From Duganella sp. CF517 (GTDB lineage: Bacteria; Pseudomonadota; Gammaproteobacteria; Burkholderiales; Burkholderiaceae_D): DNA of 64,000 nucleotides. Under the pieces are notes generated by a model that saw nothing but the letters and a program-made list of their open reading frames with translations, was not told where the DNA came from and did not search any database. Of this stretch, positions 17,986-25,719 are shown piece after piece (position 1 is the stretch's first letter; every line of letters starts with the position of its first letter). The DNA lies in contig NZ_FODC01000004.1 of assembly GCF_900110275.1 (NCBI RefSeq), forward strand, positions 682,001 to 746,000, written 5' to 3'. The position numbers and the translations under genes were made by a program.

Positions 17986-19587
17986 TCAGCGGGCGATCAG
18001 TGCCACGCCGGCGCGGCGCGGCATGTGGGCCGGCGCGCCATCCTGCGCCAGCTTGAAGATGCTGACCGAGCGCGCCAGCAGCAGCGCCTGCTCCTGCATG
18101 CTTTCGGCGGCGGCCGCCGACTGTTCCACCAGCGCGGCGTTTTGCTGCGTCATTTGATCCATCTGCGCGATCGCGTCGTTGACCTCGCCGATGCCGTGGC
18201 TCTGCTCCTGCGTCGCGGCCGTAATCTCGCCCATGATGTCGGCCACCTGGCGGATCGACGTGACCACCTGCTCCATCGTCTGGCCGGCGGTGTCGACCAG
18301 GCGGCTGCCGGCGTCGACCTTGCCGACCGAGTCGCCGATCAGTTCCTTGATCTCCTTGGCCGCGCCGGCCGAGCGTTGCGCCAGGTTGCGCACCTCGGAG
18401 GCGACGACGGCGAAGCCGCGTCCCTGTTCGCCGGCGCGCGCCGCCTCCACCGCCGCGTTGAGCGCCAGGATGTTGGTCTGGAAGGCGATGCCGTCGATCA
18501 CGCCGATGATGTCGACGATCTTGTTCGAGCTGGCCTTGATCGAACCCATCGTCTCGACCACCTGGGCCACCACGGAGCCGCCCTGCTGGGCCACGTCCGA
18601 GGCGGTGGCGGCGAGCTGGTTGGCCTGGCGGGCGTTGTCGGCGTTTTGCTTGACGGTCGAGGTCAACTGCTCCATCGACGCCACCGTCTCCTCCAGCGAG
18701 CTGGCCTGGGCCTCGGTGCGGGCCGACAGGTCGGCGTTGCCGCTGGCGATGTCGCGCGAGGCGGCGGTGATCAGCTCCGAGCCGCTGCGCACCTCGCCGA
18801 CGGTGCGCGCCAGGCTGTCGTTCATGTCCTTGAGCGCGCGCAGCAGCTCGCTCGTCTCGTCCTTGCCCTCGACCACCACCTGCGACGTCAGCTCGCCGGC
18901 GGCGACCCGCTTGGCCACCGCGACCGCGCCCGACAGCGGCGCCACGATCGAGCGCGTGATCAGCACCGCGCAGGCCAGGCCGAGCGCGACGGCCACGGCG
19001 CCCATGCCGAACAGGGCCAGCATCAATTGGCGATCGTCGGCGACCGAGCCGGCCATGACGGCGTCGGCGTTGGCCTGCTGCAGCGTGACCAGTTTGTTCA
19101 TTTGCGCCACCGACTGCTGGTTGAGCGGATCGATGCGGCTGGAGATGATCTTGATGCCGCCCTCGACGTTGAACGCCAGCACCTGCGTGATCGCTTCCTT
19201 GAACGCGGCGCCGGTGTCGGTGTCGAGCCGGGCCAGCTCGGCCAGCACGGTGCTTTCCTGCGGACTCAGGCCCAGGCCCTTCAGGGCGGCGATCGCCTTG
19301 TCGTAACGGACGCGGTTGTCGCCGACCTTTTGTTCCTCTTTTTTCATCAGGCCGACGTCCGATTGCAGACCGATGTTGCGCATGGCGATGCCGGTTTCGA
19401 GCAGCGCGCTTTTCATCGCGCTCACGTGCAGGTGCTTGGCGCTGGCGGTGTCGAGGGCCAGCGTGAGATCGGCCTTGTGGCGGAAATTGAGGTAGTTGGC
19501 CATCAAGACCATCGCCACCAGGATCAGCAAAATGGCGCCGAAGCCCAGGCGCAGGCGGGTGCCGATGGTGACGTCGCGTAAGTTCAT
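17986..19587 (-). CDS. Methyl-accepting chemotaxis protein (duplicate copy 2)
   Basis: A 533-residue paralogue of the receptor at 14341, with the same topology: membrane helix, four-helix-bundle sensor, membrane helix, HAMP and signalling hairpin. From about residue 105 to 510 it is almost identical to copy 1. The sensor helices differ (for example HKADLTLALDTASAKHLH against NKAALTEGLDTTNAKHLR), as does the tail (DGAPAHMPRRAGVALIAR). The start is the MNLRDVTIG methionine, matching copy 1; a longer open frame upstream belongs to no recognised domain. It is last in the second cassette. Confidence 0.93.
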   Translation of the reverse strand: MNLRDVTIGTRLRLGFGAILLILVAMVLMANYLNFRHKADLTLALDTASAKHLHVSAMKSALLETGIAMRNIGLQSDVGLMKKEEQKVGDNRVRYDKAIAALKGLGLSPQESTVLAELARLDTDTGAAFKEAITQVLAFNVEGGIKIISSRIDPLNQQSVAQMNKLVTLQQANADAVMAGSVADDRQLMLALFGMGAVAVALGLACAVLITRSIVAPLSGAVAVAKRVAAGELTSQVVVEGKDETSELLRALKDMNDSLARTVGEVRSGSELITAASRDIASGNADLSARTEAQASSLEETVASMEQLTSTVKQNADNARQANQLAATASDVAQQGGSVVAQVVETMGSIKASSNKIVDIIGVIDGIAFQTNILALNAAVEAARAGEQGRGFAVVASEVRNLAQRSAGAAKEIKELIGDSVGKVDAGSRLVDTAGQTMEQVVTSIRQVADIMGEITAATQEQSHGIGEVNDAIAQMDQMTQQNAALVEQSAAAAESMQEQALLLARSVSIFKLAQDGAPAHMPRRAGVALIAR

Positions 19588-19661
19588 GGAGAGCTCCGTT
19601 GTGCGGTGAATCTGTACGGCGCGGCCGGGCGCACGCGGGGTGCGGCCCGGCCGCTGGCCGC

Positions 19662-20069
19662 TTATGGCAAGGTCAGGATGACTTTGACGGTGTCGTCGAC
19701 GGCCGATTTGTCGATGTAGCCGATCGCCTTCGGATCGGCCGCCACCGCTTTCTTGACTTCGGCGTTGGAGGCGTATTCCTTCGGCGCGGCCGCCTTGCCG
19801 GTGAACACCAGCTTGGACCACACCGCCTTGACCTGGGAGGCGTCCTTGTCGGCGACCTTGCGATAAAAGTCGTTGCGGATGCTGGAGCCGTCGGCCTGGT
19901 CGACCGGCGTGAACAGGTCCGATTTGCCAAGGAAGAATTGCGACGCCTGTTCGGAGAACATGCGCGTGGCCGGGTTCTTGGGATTTACGATCACCACCGT
20001 TTCGGCGGCGGCCGGCAGTGCCGCGGCGCACAGCGCCGACAGCAGGAGAGTCGTCATCAGGGTTTTCAT
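19662..20069 (-). CDS. Small periplasmic phosphate-binding-like protein (copy 2)
   Basis: A 135-residue secreted protein closely similar to the one at 16033: signal peptide MKTLMTTLLLSALCAAALPAAAE, then VVIVNPKNPATRMFSEQASQFFLGK and the C-terminal GYIDKSAVDDTVKVIL. Substitutions are scattered. It lies 10 bp after the porin and 74 bp before the chemoreceptor, so the three genes are probably one transcript. Function is inferred as a solute-binding component; no partner ABC permease is present. Confidence 0.75.
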   Translation of the reverse strand: MKTLMTTLLLSALCAAALPAAAETVVIVNPKNPATRMFSEQASQFFLGKSDLFTPVDQADGSSIRNDFYRKVADKDASQVKAVWSKLVFTGKAAAPKEYASNAEVKKAVAADPKAIGYIDKSAVDDTVKVILTLP

Positions 20070-20079
20070 AGGGGTCCGA

Positions 20080-21279
20080 TCAGAATACGAAATCAACGGT
20101 GGCGCCAACGACGGTGACCGACTTGGTGTAGACGGCCGGTCCGCCGATCAGCGAGCCGGACTTGGCCTTCGGCTTGACGCGGTCCGCTTGCAGCTTGAGC
20201 GCCATGCCCTTGCTGAAGTCCCAGCGCACGCCGACCTGGTCCGAGCTTTGCTCGACCGGGCCGAGAATGCCGGCGACGGTCGCGCCCAGCGGCGTGGCCC
20301 GGCTCAGGCCGGCCGGCATGCTCAGCGTGGTGCCGGTGGTGTGGTAGGCCGCGTGCGTGTAATAGGGCAGCAGCTTGCCGACCCGGTAGCCGGCCATCGC
20401 GTACCAGGAATTGCTGCCGGCGACGATCGACGGGTCCTTCGGCCGGCGCTGCGCGTATTCGGTCTGCAGCACGATGTTGTTCCAGTCCATGGTGGCGCCG
20501 ATGGAGGTGAAGGTGATCCTTTGGCCGTGCAGGATGAAGTCGCTGGCCGTTTGCGGATAGCCGGCGGCGCGCAGCCCGGCGGCGATGGCCGAGAAGCCGG
20601 CCGCGTCGTTGTGCAGCTCCACCGCCATGTGGGCGCCGCGCACCACGAACGGTCCGTATTCGCCGGAGACGGCGATGCCGCGCGATGGCGCGCGGTAGGT
20701 CGACAGTTGGTTGGCCGCGTACAGCTTGCCGCGGCTGACGCCGAGGTAGGGCTGGACGGACAGGTTAAGCTCGCCAAACGCGCGCTGGTAGATCAGGTCG
20801 ACGCCGTCGTGGCTTTCGATCGGCACCTGGCCGTACATCTCGATCGGCGGGCGCATCATGGTGTTGGCGTAACCGACGTTCTGGTATTCGGAGATCAGGA
20901 ACGTGGGCAGCGCCAGGCGGCCGGCGCGCACGCTGAATTCGTCGTTGATGCGCGCCTTGACGAACGCCCAGGTCAGGTCGGTGGTGAAGCCGGCGCGCGG
21001 TCCCTTGCGGGTCAGCACCTGGCCGGTGGTCGAGAGCCAATCGTTGATCTTGTAGCTGGCTTGCAGGCCGAGGTTGGTGTCGAGGCCGAGGCGCACGCCG
21101 TCGCCCACGCCTTCGGCCTGGTTGTAGCGCACGAAGCGCACGTCGTCGGTGTTCGACTTGGCCACGCCGACGGTGCCGAAGCCGCTGATGGTCAGGTCGC
21201 CGCTGTCGAGGGCGCCAGCATGGACGTGACCGGTCGCGAGCGCTGCCAGCACGGCGGCGCCCATGAGTTGCTTTTTCAT
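20080..21279 (-). CDS. Outer-membrane porin-like beta-barrel protein (copy 2)
   Basis: A 399-residue barrel protein with a signal peptide (MKKQLMGAAVLAALATGHVHA) and a terminal VGATVDFVF, homologous along its whole length to the protein at 16452. The putative N-terminal strands and the MRPPIEMYGQVPIESHDG segment are nearly identical. The middle (residues about 190-330) is more diverged, probably the surface loops. It is first in the second copy of the cassette. Confidence 0.78.
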   Translation of the reverse strand: MKKQLMGAAVLAALATGHVHAGALDSGDLTISGFGTVGVAKSNTDDVRFVRYNQAEGVGDGVRLGLDTNLGLQASYKINDWLSTTGQVLTRKGPRAGFTTDLTWAFVKARINDEFSVRAGRLALPTFLISEYQNVGYANTMMRPPIEMYGQVPIESHDGVDLIYQRAFGELNLSVQPYLGVSRGKLYAANQLSTYRAPSRGIAVSGEYGPFVVRGAHMAVELHNDAAGFSAIAAGLRAAGYPQTASDFILHGQRITFTSIGATMDWNNIVLQTEYAQRRPKDPSIVAGSNSWYAMAGYRVGKLLPYYTHAAYHTTGTTLSMPAGLSRATPLGATVAGILGPVEQSSDQVGVRWDFSKGMALKLQADRVKPKAKSGSLIGGPAVYTKSVTVVGATVDFVF

Positions 21280-21567
21280 ATAATTTTCCTAGAAGTCGTT
21301 GGCGGTGTCTCGCCGGTCGCCGTCGTGGTCGCGTCGTCGCCTGCGGTTTGTTATGCGGGGGTGGGGCATAAGCGAACGATAGTATAGTTTCCGCACAGAA
21401 CCAAACAGATTCTCGTCGGACGGTGTTTTTTTGGCGCGCGGCAGTGGTTTTTTGTGCGTGAAAACGATTTATCCGTCGCGCGGATGACACAGATCAAGCC
21501 GCGGTGTTAAGTTTCATGCTGCCAGTGGCGGGGCTGCGGCAAGGCCGCCGCGCAATCGGTTGGGAAG

Positions 21568-21593
21568 GCGAGCCCGGTCGGTACCGGACTCGC
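21568..21593 (-). terminator. Hairpin after the GH3 gene
   Basis: GCGAGCCCGGT and ACCGGACTCGC form an 11-bp stem with one mismatch around a 4-nt loop, 26 nt past the GH3 stop codon. There is no clear T-run, so it may be a weak terminator or a 3'-stabilising hairpin. Confidence 0.4.
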
Positions 21594-21618
21594 TCGCATC
21601 GCAGGAGTCAGTGCGCAG

Positions 21619-23835
21619 TCAGCGCGCGCCGGCGGCGAACGCGCGCGCCGGCAGGCGCACCTTGACGGTGGCGACCGGCTTGTCGGCCGCCTCGGCCAGC
21701 GTGACGACATACTCGCCTGCGGCGATGCGCCACTGGTTGGCGCGCGTGTCGAACACGGCCAGCACGCGCGGATCGATGCCGATCCGGCTCTCGCCGCTCT
21801 GGCCCGGCGCCAGCGCCAGCTTGTCCCAGCCGCCGAGGCGCTTGGGCGCCTCCCAGCCGGCGCCGACCTTGGACACGTACACCTGCGGCACGGCCTTGCC
21901 GGCGCGCTTGCCGGTGTTGGCGGTCTTGAAGCGGACGGCGATGGCGCCGCCATCGGCTTTGGCGCTCAGGCCCGTATAGCTGAACGAGGTGTACGACAGG
22001 CCGTGGCCGAAGGCGAACAGCGGCTGGTGGCCTTTCTTCTCGAACCACTTGTAGCCGACCGCCGCGCCCTCGATGTTGTAGTCGGTGGAAAAGCGCGCCG
22101 CCTCGGGCAGGCCGGTGCCGTCGACGCGCGCGCGCGGCAGCTGCGCGACCGACCGCGGGAAGGTCGCCGGCAGGCGCCCCGACGCGTCGACCTCGCCGGT
22201 CAGCACGCGGGCGATCGCCTCGCCGCCGCTGCTGCCCGGATACCAGGCCGCCAGCACGGCATCGACCGCGCCCAGCCACGGCATGGTTACCGGCGAACCG
22301 GTCTCCAGCACCACCACCGTGGGTTTGCCGGCGGCGGCCACCGCCGCGATCGTCTCATCCTGCCGGTTCGGCAGCGACAGGTCGGGCTGGTCGAGCGACT
22401 CGGCGGTCCACTGGGTGGCGAACACGATCGCCAGGTCGCTGCCGGCGGCCACCTTGGCGGCGGCGGCGGCGTCCTTGCCGTCGTGGTAGACGAACTTCGC
22501 GTGCAGCCGCGCGGCCAGCGCCTTCAGCGGCGACGACGGCAGATATACGGTCGGGCCGGGGAAGCTGGCCGGCCCCTCGTTGGGGACCGGCGAGCCGCCG
22601 GCCGGGTACACCTGCGACGAGCCGCCGCCGGACAGCACGCCGACGTCGGCATGGCCGCCGATGATGGCGATGGTGGTGTAGGTGTTGGTCAGCGGCAGCA
22701 GCCCCTTGTCGTTTTTCAGCAGCACGATGCCTTCCTCGGCGGCCGCCTGCGAGACGGCGGCGCTGGCGGCGACGTCGATCTTTTCCGGCTCGACCCGCAC
22801 CGGGTGCTCCATCAGTCCGTTGGCGTACATGGCGCGCAGGATGCGGCGCGCCATGTCGTCCAGCCGCGCCGGCGGCACGTGGCCGTTCTCGACCGCCTCC
22901 TTGAGCGCGCCGTTGAAGTAGGGCGACAGGTCGAACGGCCAGCCCGATTGCTGGTCGAGGCCGTTGAGGGCGGCCGGAATGGTCGAGTGCGTTGCGCCCC
23001 AGTCGGACATCACGTAACCCTTGTAGCCCCAGTCGCGCTTGAGCACCTGGTTCAACAGGTAGTCGTTTTCGCAGGCGTAGAAACCGTTGACCAGGTTGTA
23101 GCCGCACATGACGGCGCCCGGGTCGCCCCGTTCGATGGCGATCTGGAACGCCAGCAAGTCCGACATGCGGCCGGCGGCGTCGCCGATCCTGACGTCGACC
23201 TTGGTGCGGCCGGTCTCCTGGTTGTTGTAGGCGAAGTGCTTGACGGTGGCGACCACGTGGTTCGATTGCACGCCGCGGATCGCCTCGCCGACCATGACGC
23301 CGCTCAGCAGCGGGTCTTCGCCGGCGTATTCGAAGTTGCGGCCGTTGCGCGGCTCGCGTTGCAGGTTGACGCCGCCGACCAGCATGACGTTGTGGCCGGA
23401 CAGGCGCGCCTCCTGGCCGATCATGGCGCCGCCGGCATACGCGAGCGCCGGGTTCCAGCTGGCCGCGGTGGCGATGCCGGCCGGCAGGGCGGTGCGCGCG
23501 CGCGGCTGCTCGCTCGGCTGCGTGGCGACGCCCATGCCGGCGTCGGTCAGCTGTTGGTGGGGAATGCCGAGGCGCTCGACGCCGGCGATGAAGCCGGCGG
23601 TGAACGGCACGCCGTCCTTGGGCCTGGCCGTGCCTTTGAAATCGGTGGAGAAGTAGCCGAACACGGTCTGGATCTTCTCGTCGAGCGTCATCGCGGCGAC
23701 GGCGGCGGCGGCGCGCTGGTCCGGCGCGGGGGCGTCGCCGCCGGCCGCCGTGGCGGCCGTCATGCCCATGGCGAGCGCTAGCAGCAGCGGCAGCGTCCGC
23801 ATGGCGTGGTGGCGTGGTGTGGTCTGTTGTCGCAT
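21619..23835 (-). CDS. GH3 family beta-glucosidase
   Basis: A 738-residue secreted glycoside hydrolase family 3 enzyme. Signal peptide in the first 35 residues; TIM-barrel domain from about 40 to 360; alpha/beta sandwich from about 380; C-terminal fibronectin-III-like domain from about 620 (FGHGLSYTSFSYTGL onward). The nucleophile aspartate is in KGYVMSDWGATHS near residue 285, and KHFAYNNQE carries the usual substrate-binding KH. It should release glucose from beta-glucosides such as cellobiose. It diverges from a sugar MFS gene across 328 bp with LacI-type palindromes, one of them 16 bp from its start codon. The start could instead be an internal methionine 11 residues in. Confidence 0.92.
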   Translation of the reverse strand: MRQQTTPRHHAMRTLPLLLALAMGMTAATAAGGDAPAPDQRAAAAVAAMTLDEKIQTVFGYFSTDFKGTARPKDGVPFTAGFIAGVERLGIPHQQLTDAGMGVATQPSEQPRARTALPAGIATAASWNPALAYAGGAMIGQEARLSGHNVMLVGGVNLQREPRNGRNFEYAGEDPLLSGVMVGEAIRGVQSNHVVATVKHFAYNNQETGRTKVDVRIGDAAGRMSDLLAFQIAIERGDPGAVMCGYNLVNGFYACENDYLLNQVLKRDWGYKGYVMSDWGATHSTIPAALNGLDQQSGWPFDLSPYFNGALKEAVENGHVPPARLDDMARRILRAMYANGLMEHPVRVEPEKIDVAASAAVSQAAAEEGIVLLKNDKGLLPLTNTYTTIAIIGGHADVGVLSGGGSSQVYPAGGSPVPNEGPASFPGPTVYLPSSPLKALAARLHAKFVYHDGKDAAAAAKVAAGSDLAIVFATQWTAESLDQPDLSLPNRQDETIAAVAAAGKPTVVVLETGSPVTMPWLGAVDAVLAAWYPGSSGGEAIARVLTGEVDASGRLPATFPRSVAQLPRARVDGTGLPEAARFSTDYNIEGAAVGYKWFEKKGHQPLFAFGHGLSYTSFSYTGLSAKADGGAIAVRFKTANTGKRAGKAVPQVYVSKVGAGWEAPKRLGGWDKLALAPGQSGESRIGIDPRVLAVFDTRANQWRIAAGEYVVTLAEAADKPVATVKVRLPARAFAAGAR

Positions 23836-23850
23836 GCGTTATCCCATGAT

Positions 23851-23864
23851 TGAAATCGATTTCA
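23851..23864. promoter_or_regulatory. LacI-type operator upstream of GH3
   Basis: TGAAATCGATTTCA is a perfect 14-bp palindrome with a central CG, the form typical of LacI/GalR-family operators. It lies 16 bp upstream of the GH3 start. No LacI-family gene is in the window. Confidence 0.7.
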
Positions 23865-23948
23865 CGGCATATTCCCGATCACTCGCGCCGAAGTCAAGCG
23901 AATGTTGTGAATTTACATAAATCGTGAAATTTTTCGTATCTTTACTAC

Positions 23949-23977
23949 GTTTAGTAAAACCAGCTAAACAATTTAAT
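23949..23977 (+). promoter_or_regulatory. Candidate promoter with GTTTAG inverted repeat, sugar MFS side
   Basis: GTTTAG-N9-CTAAAC (23949-23969) is followed by AAT and the possible -10 TTTAAT (23972-23977). The stretch from CTAAAC to CTTTGTT closely resembles the TonB-receptor promoter at 25556. The strand is inferred from that comparison. The leader to the MFS gene would be about 180 nt. Confidence 0.5.
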
Positions 23978-24098
23978 TGACGCCTTTGTTGTAACTCGGG
24001 TAAATTCCAGCTCGGGAAGCGATTTCATAAATCTATTTGGTGAAAAGCATAAAGCTTTCTATCGATAACTCTGATAGGTGAATTCTCGACCGCACCAA

Positions 24099-24112
24099 TG
24101 ATATCGATTTCA
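24099..24112. promoter_or_regulatory. LacI-type operator upstream of the sugar MFS gene
   Basis: TGATATCGATTTCA differs from the palindrome at 23851 at one position. It lies 51 bp upstream of the MFS start, so the divergent GH3 and MFS genes appear to share one repressor. Confidence 0.65.
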
Positions 24113-24163
24113 CGACCTGGCGCCGGCGTGTGCCCAGGCCGACTAGAATAATAGGGGATTCAA

Positions 24164-25450
24164 GTGGCAAACCTTTCACCGACCATGGCCGGCGTCGCGC
24201 CCGGCGCGACCAAGACCAACCAGGGCGCGCTGTTCATCATCATCATGTTGTTCTTCATGTGGGGTCTGCTGACCTCGCTGAACGATGTGCTCATTCCCCA
24301 TCTGAAGGCGGTCTACACGCTGACCTATGTGCAGGCGATGCTGGTGCAGTTCTGCTTTTTCGGCGCGTACTTCCTGGTGTCGGTGCCGGCCGGCGCGCTG
24401 ATACGGCGCATCGGCTACCAGCGCGGCGTGGTCACCGGGCTGGTGGTGGCGGCCGTCGGATGCGCGCTGTTTTACCCGGCCTCGCTGGGCGGCTACGGGC
24501 TGTTCCTCGGCGCGCTGTTCGTGCTGGCCAGCGGCATCACCATTCTGCAGGTGGCCGCCAATCCGTATGTCACCTATCTGGGACCGGCTTCGACCGCGTC
24601 GAGCCGGCTCAACCTCACGCAAGCGTTCAACGCGCTCGGCACCACGGTGGCGCCGGCGCTGGGCGGCATGCTGATCCTGTCGGGCGCGGTGCTGTCGGCG
24701 CAAGAATTGTTGCAACTGCCTGCCGCGCAACAGGCCGCCTACAAGGCGCACGAGGCGGCGGCGGTGCAGGGGCCGTACCTGGCGCTGGGCGCCGTGCTGC
24801 TGGGATTGGCGCTGTTCTTCGCCCTGGCGCGCCTGCCGCGCATCGCCCAGCCGGCCACCGACGCGGCGGCCAAGGTGTCGCTGCTGTCGCACCGCCATCT
24901 GGTGCTGGGCGCGATCGCCATTTTCCTGTATGTCGGTGGCGAGGTGTCGATCGGCAGCCTGCTGATCAATTTCCTGGGCGAGCCCAACGTCGCCGGCATG
25001 ACGGCCGCCGAGGCGGCCCCGTATGTCAGCTATTACTGGGGCGGGGCGATGGTGGGGCGTTTCATCGGCTTCGGCGTGATGCGCAAGGTCAGCCCCGGCG
25101 CGGCGCTGGCGGCGACGGCGGCCGGATCGGTGCTGCTGATCCTGGTGGCGGTGTTCGCCAGCGGCACGCTGGCGATGTGGGCGCTGCTGCTCGTCGGCCT
25201 GTGCAACTCGATCATGTTCCCGACCATCTTCAGCATGGCGCTGCACAAGCTCGGCGCGGCCACCGGCCAGGGCTCGGGCCTGCTGTGCATGGCCATCGTC
25301 GGCGGCGCCATCGTGCCGTTCGCCCAGGGTTTGCTGGCCGACACGGTGGGCGTGCAGTGGTCGTTCCTGCTGCCCATCCTGTGCTACCTGTACGTGTTGT
25401 TCTATGGCTTGAAGTACGCAACGCTGTACGCGCAGCAGCGGCCGGCTTGA
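24164..25450 (+). CDS. Sugar MFS transporter, FucP/GluP type
   Basis: A 428-residue major facilitator of the fucose/glucose-galactose permease group. Diagnostic stretches are FFMWGLLTSLNDVLIPHLK at the first helix and VAANPYVTYLGP...SSRLNLTQAFNALGTTVAP in the middle. The start is a GTG at 24164 with AGGGG 7 bp ahead; the next ATG is seven codons in. It diverges from the GH3 beta-glucosidase and precedes a TonB receptor and a GH6 cellulase. The likely role is inner-membrane import of glucose or cellobiose released by them. Confidence 0.88.
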   Translation: MANLSPTMAGVAPGATKTNQGALFIIIMLFFMWGLLTSLNDVLIPHLKAVYTLTYVQAMLVQFCFFGAYFLVSVPAGALIRRIGYQRGVVTGLVVAAVGCALFYPASLGGYGLFLGALFVLASGITILQVAANPYVTYLGPASTASSRLNLTQAFNALGTTVAPALGGMLILSGAVLSAQELLQLPAAQQAAYKAHEAAAVQGPYLALGAVLLGLALFFALARLPRIAQPATDAAAKVSLLSHRHLVLGAIAIFLYVGGEVSIGSLLINFLGEPNVAGMTAAEAAPYVSYYWGGAMVGRFIGFGVMRKVSPGAALAATAAGSVLLILVAVFASGTLAMWALLLVGLCNSIMFPTIFSMALHKLGAATGQGSGLLCMAIVGGAIVPFAQGLLADTVGVQWSFLLPILCYLYVLFYGLKYATLYAQQRPA

Positions 25451-25555
25451 AACGATGCGCGGCGGCGCGGCCGGGACGACCCGGGCGCCGCCTCCATCAC
25501 AGCGGCGCTTGACGCCTCGGCGAGGCCGAGGCGCCGCGCGCTTCCAGATTCTCTT

Positions 25556-25583
25556 GTTTAGTAACGCAACTAAACAATATAAT
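25556..25583 (+). promoter_or_regulatory. Promoter with GTTTAGT-N6-ACTAAAC palindrome, TonB receptor
   Basis: The palindrome (25556-25575) occupies the spacer just ahead of a perfect -10 TATAAT (25578-25583), so a bound regulator would block polymerase. The same box, slightly longer in the centre, occurs at 23949. No gene for its regulator is visible. Confidence 0.6.
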
Positions 25584-25622
25584 AGCGGCTTTGTTCGGCG
25601 TAACGTCGATTGCGTTCAATTT

Positions 25623-25636
25623 TGAAAACGTTTTCA
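25623..25636. promoter_or_regulatory. LacI-type operator upstream of the TonB receptor
   Basis: TGAAAACGTTTTCA is a perfect 14-bp palindrome with central CG, about 40 bp downstream of the -10 box. The half-site differs from the GH3/MFS operators, so it may be read by a different LacI-family protein or with different affinity. Confidence 0.65.
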
Positions 25637-25719
25637 TACCACGCCGCCGGCTAGGCCGCGCCGTCGCCGGGATGCCCGGACCCAGCAAAAAAGTTTTTTG
25701 AAATCAACGGAGACATGCA

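Larger units (their letters stand above)
17986..21408 (-). repeat. Tandem segmental duplication, unit 2 (promoter-porin-PBP-MCP)
   Basis: Second unit of the head-to-tail duplication described at 14341. The upstream element at 21377-21408 marks its 5' end. The 339-bp gap 21280-21618 holds this element, about 160 bp with nothing recognisable, and a hairpin downstream of the GH3 gene. Confidence 0.9.
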
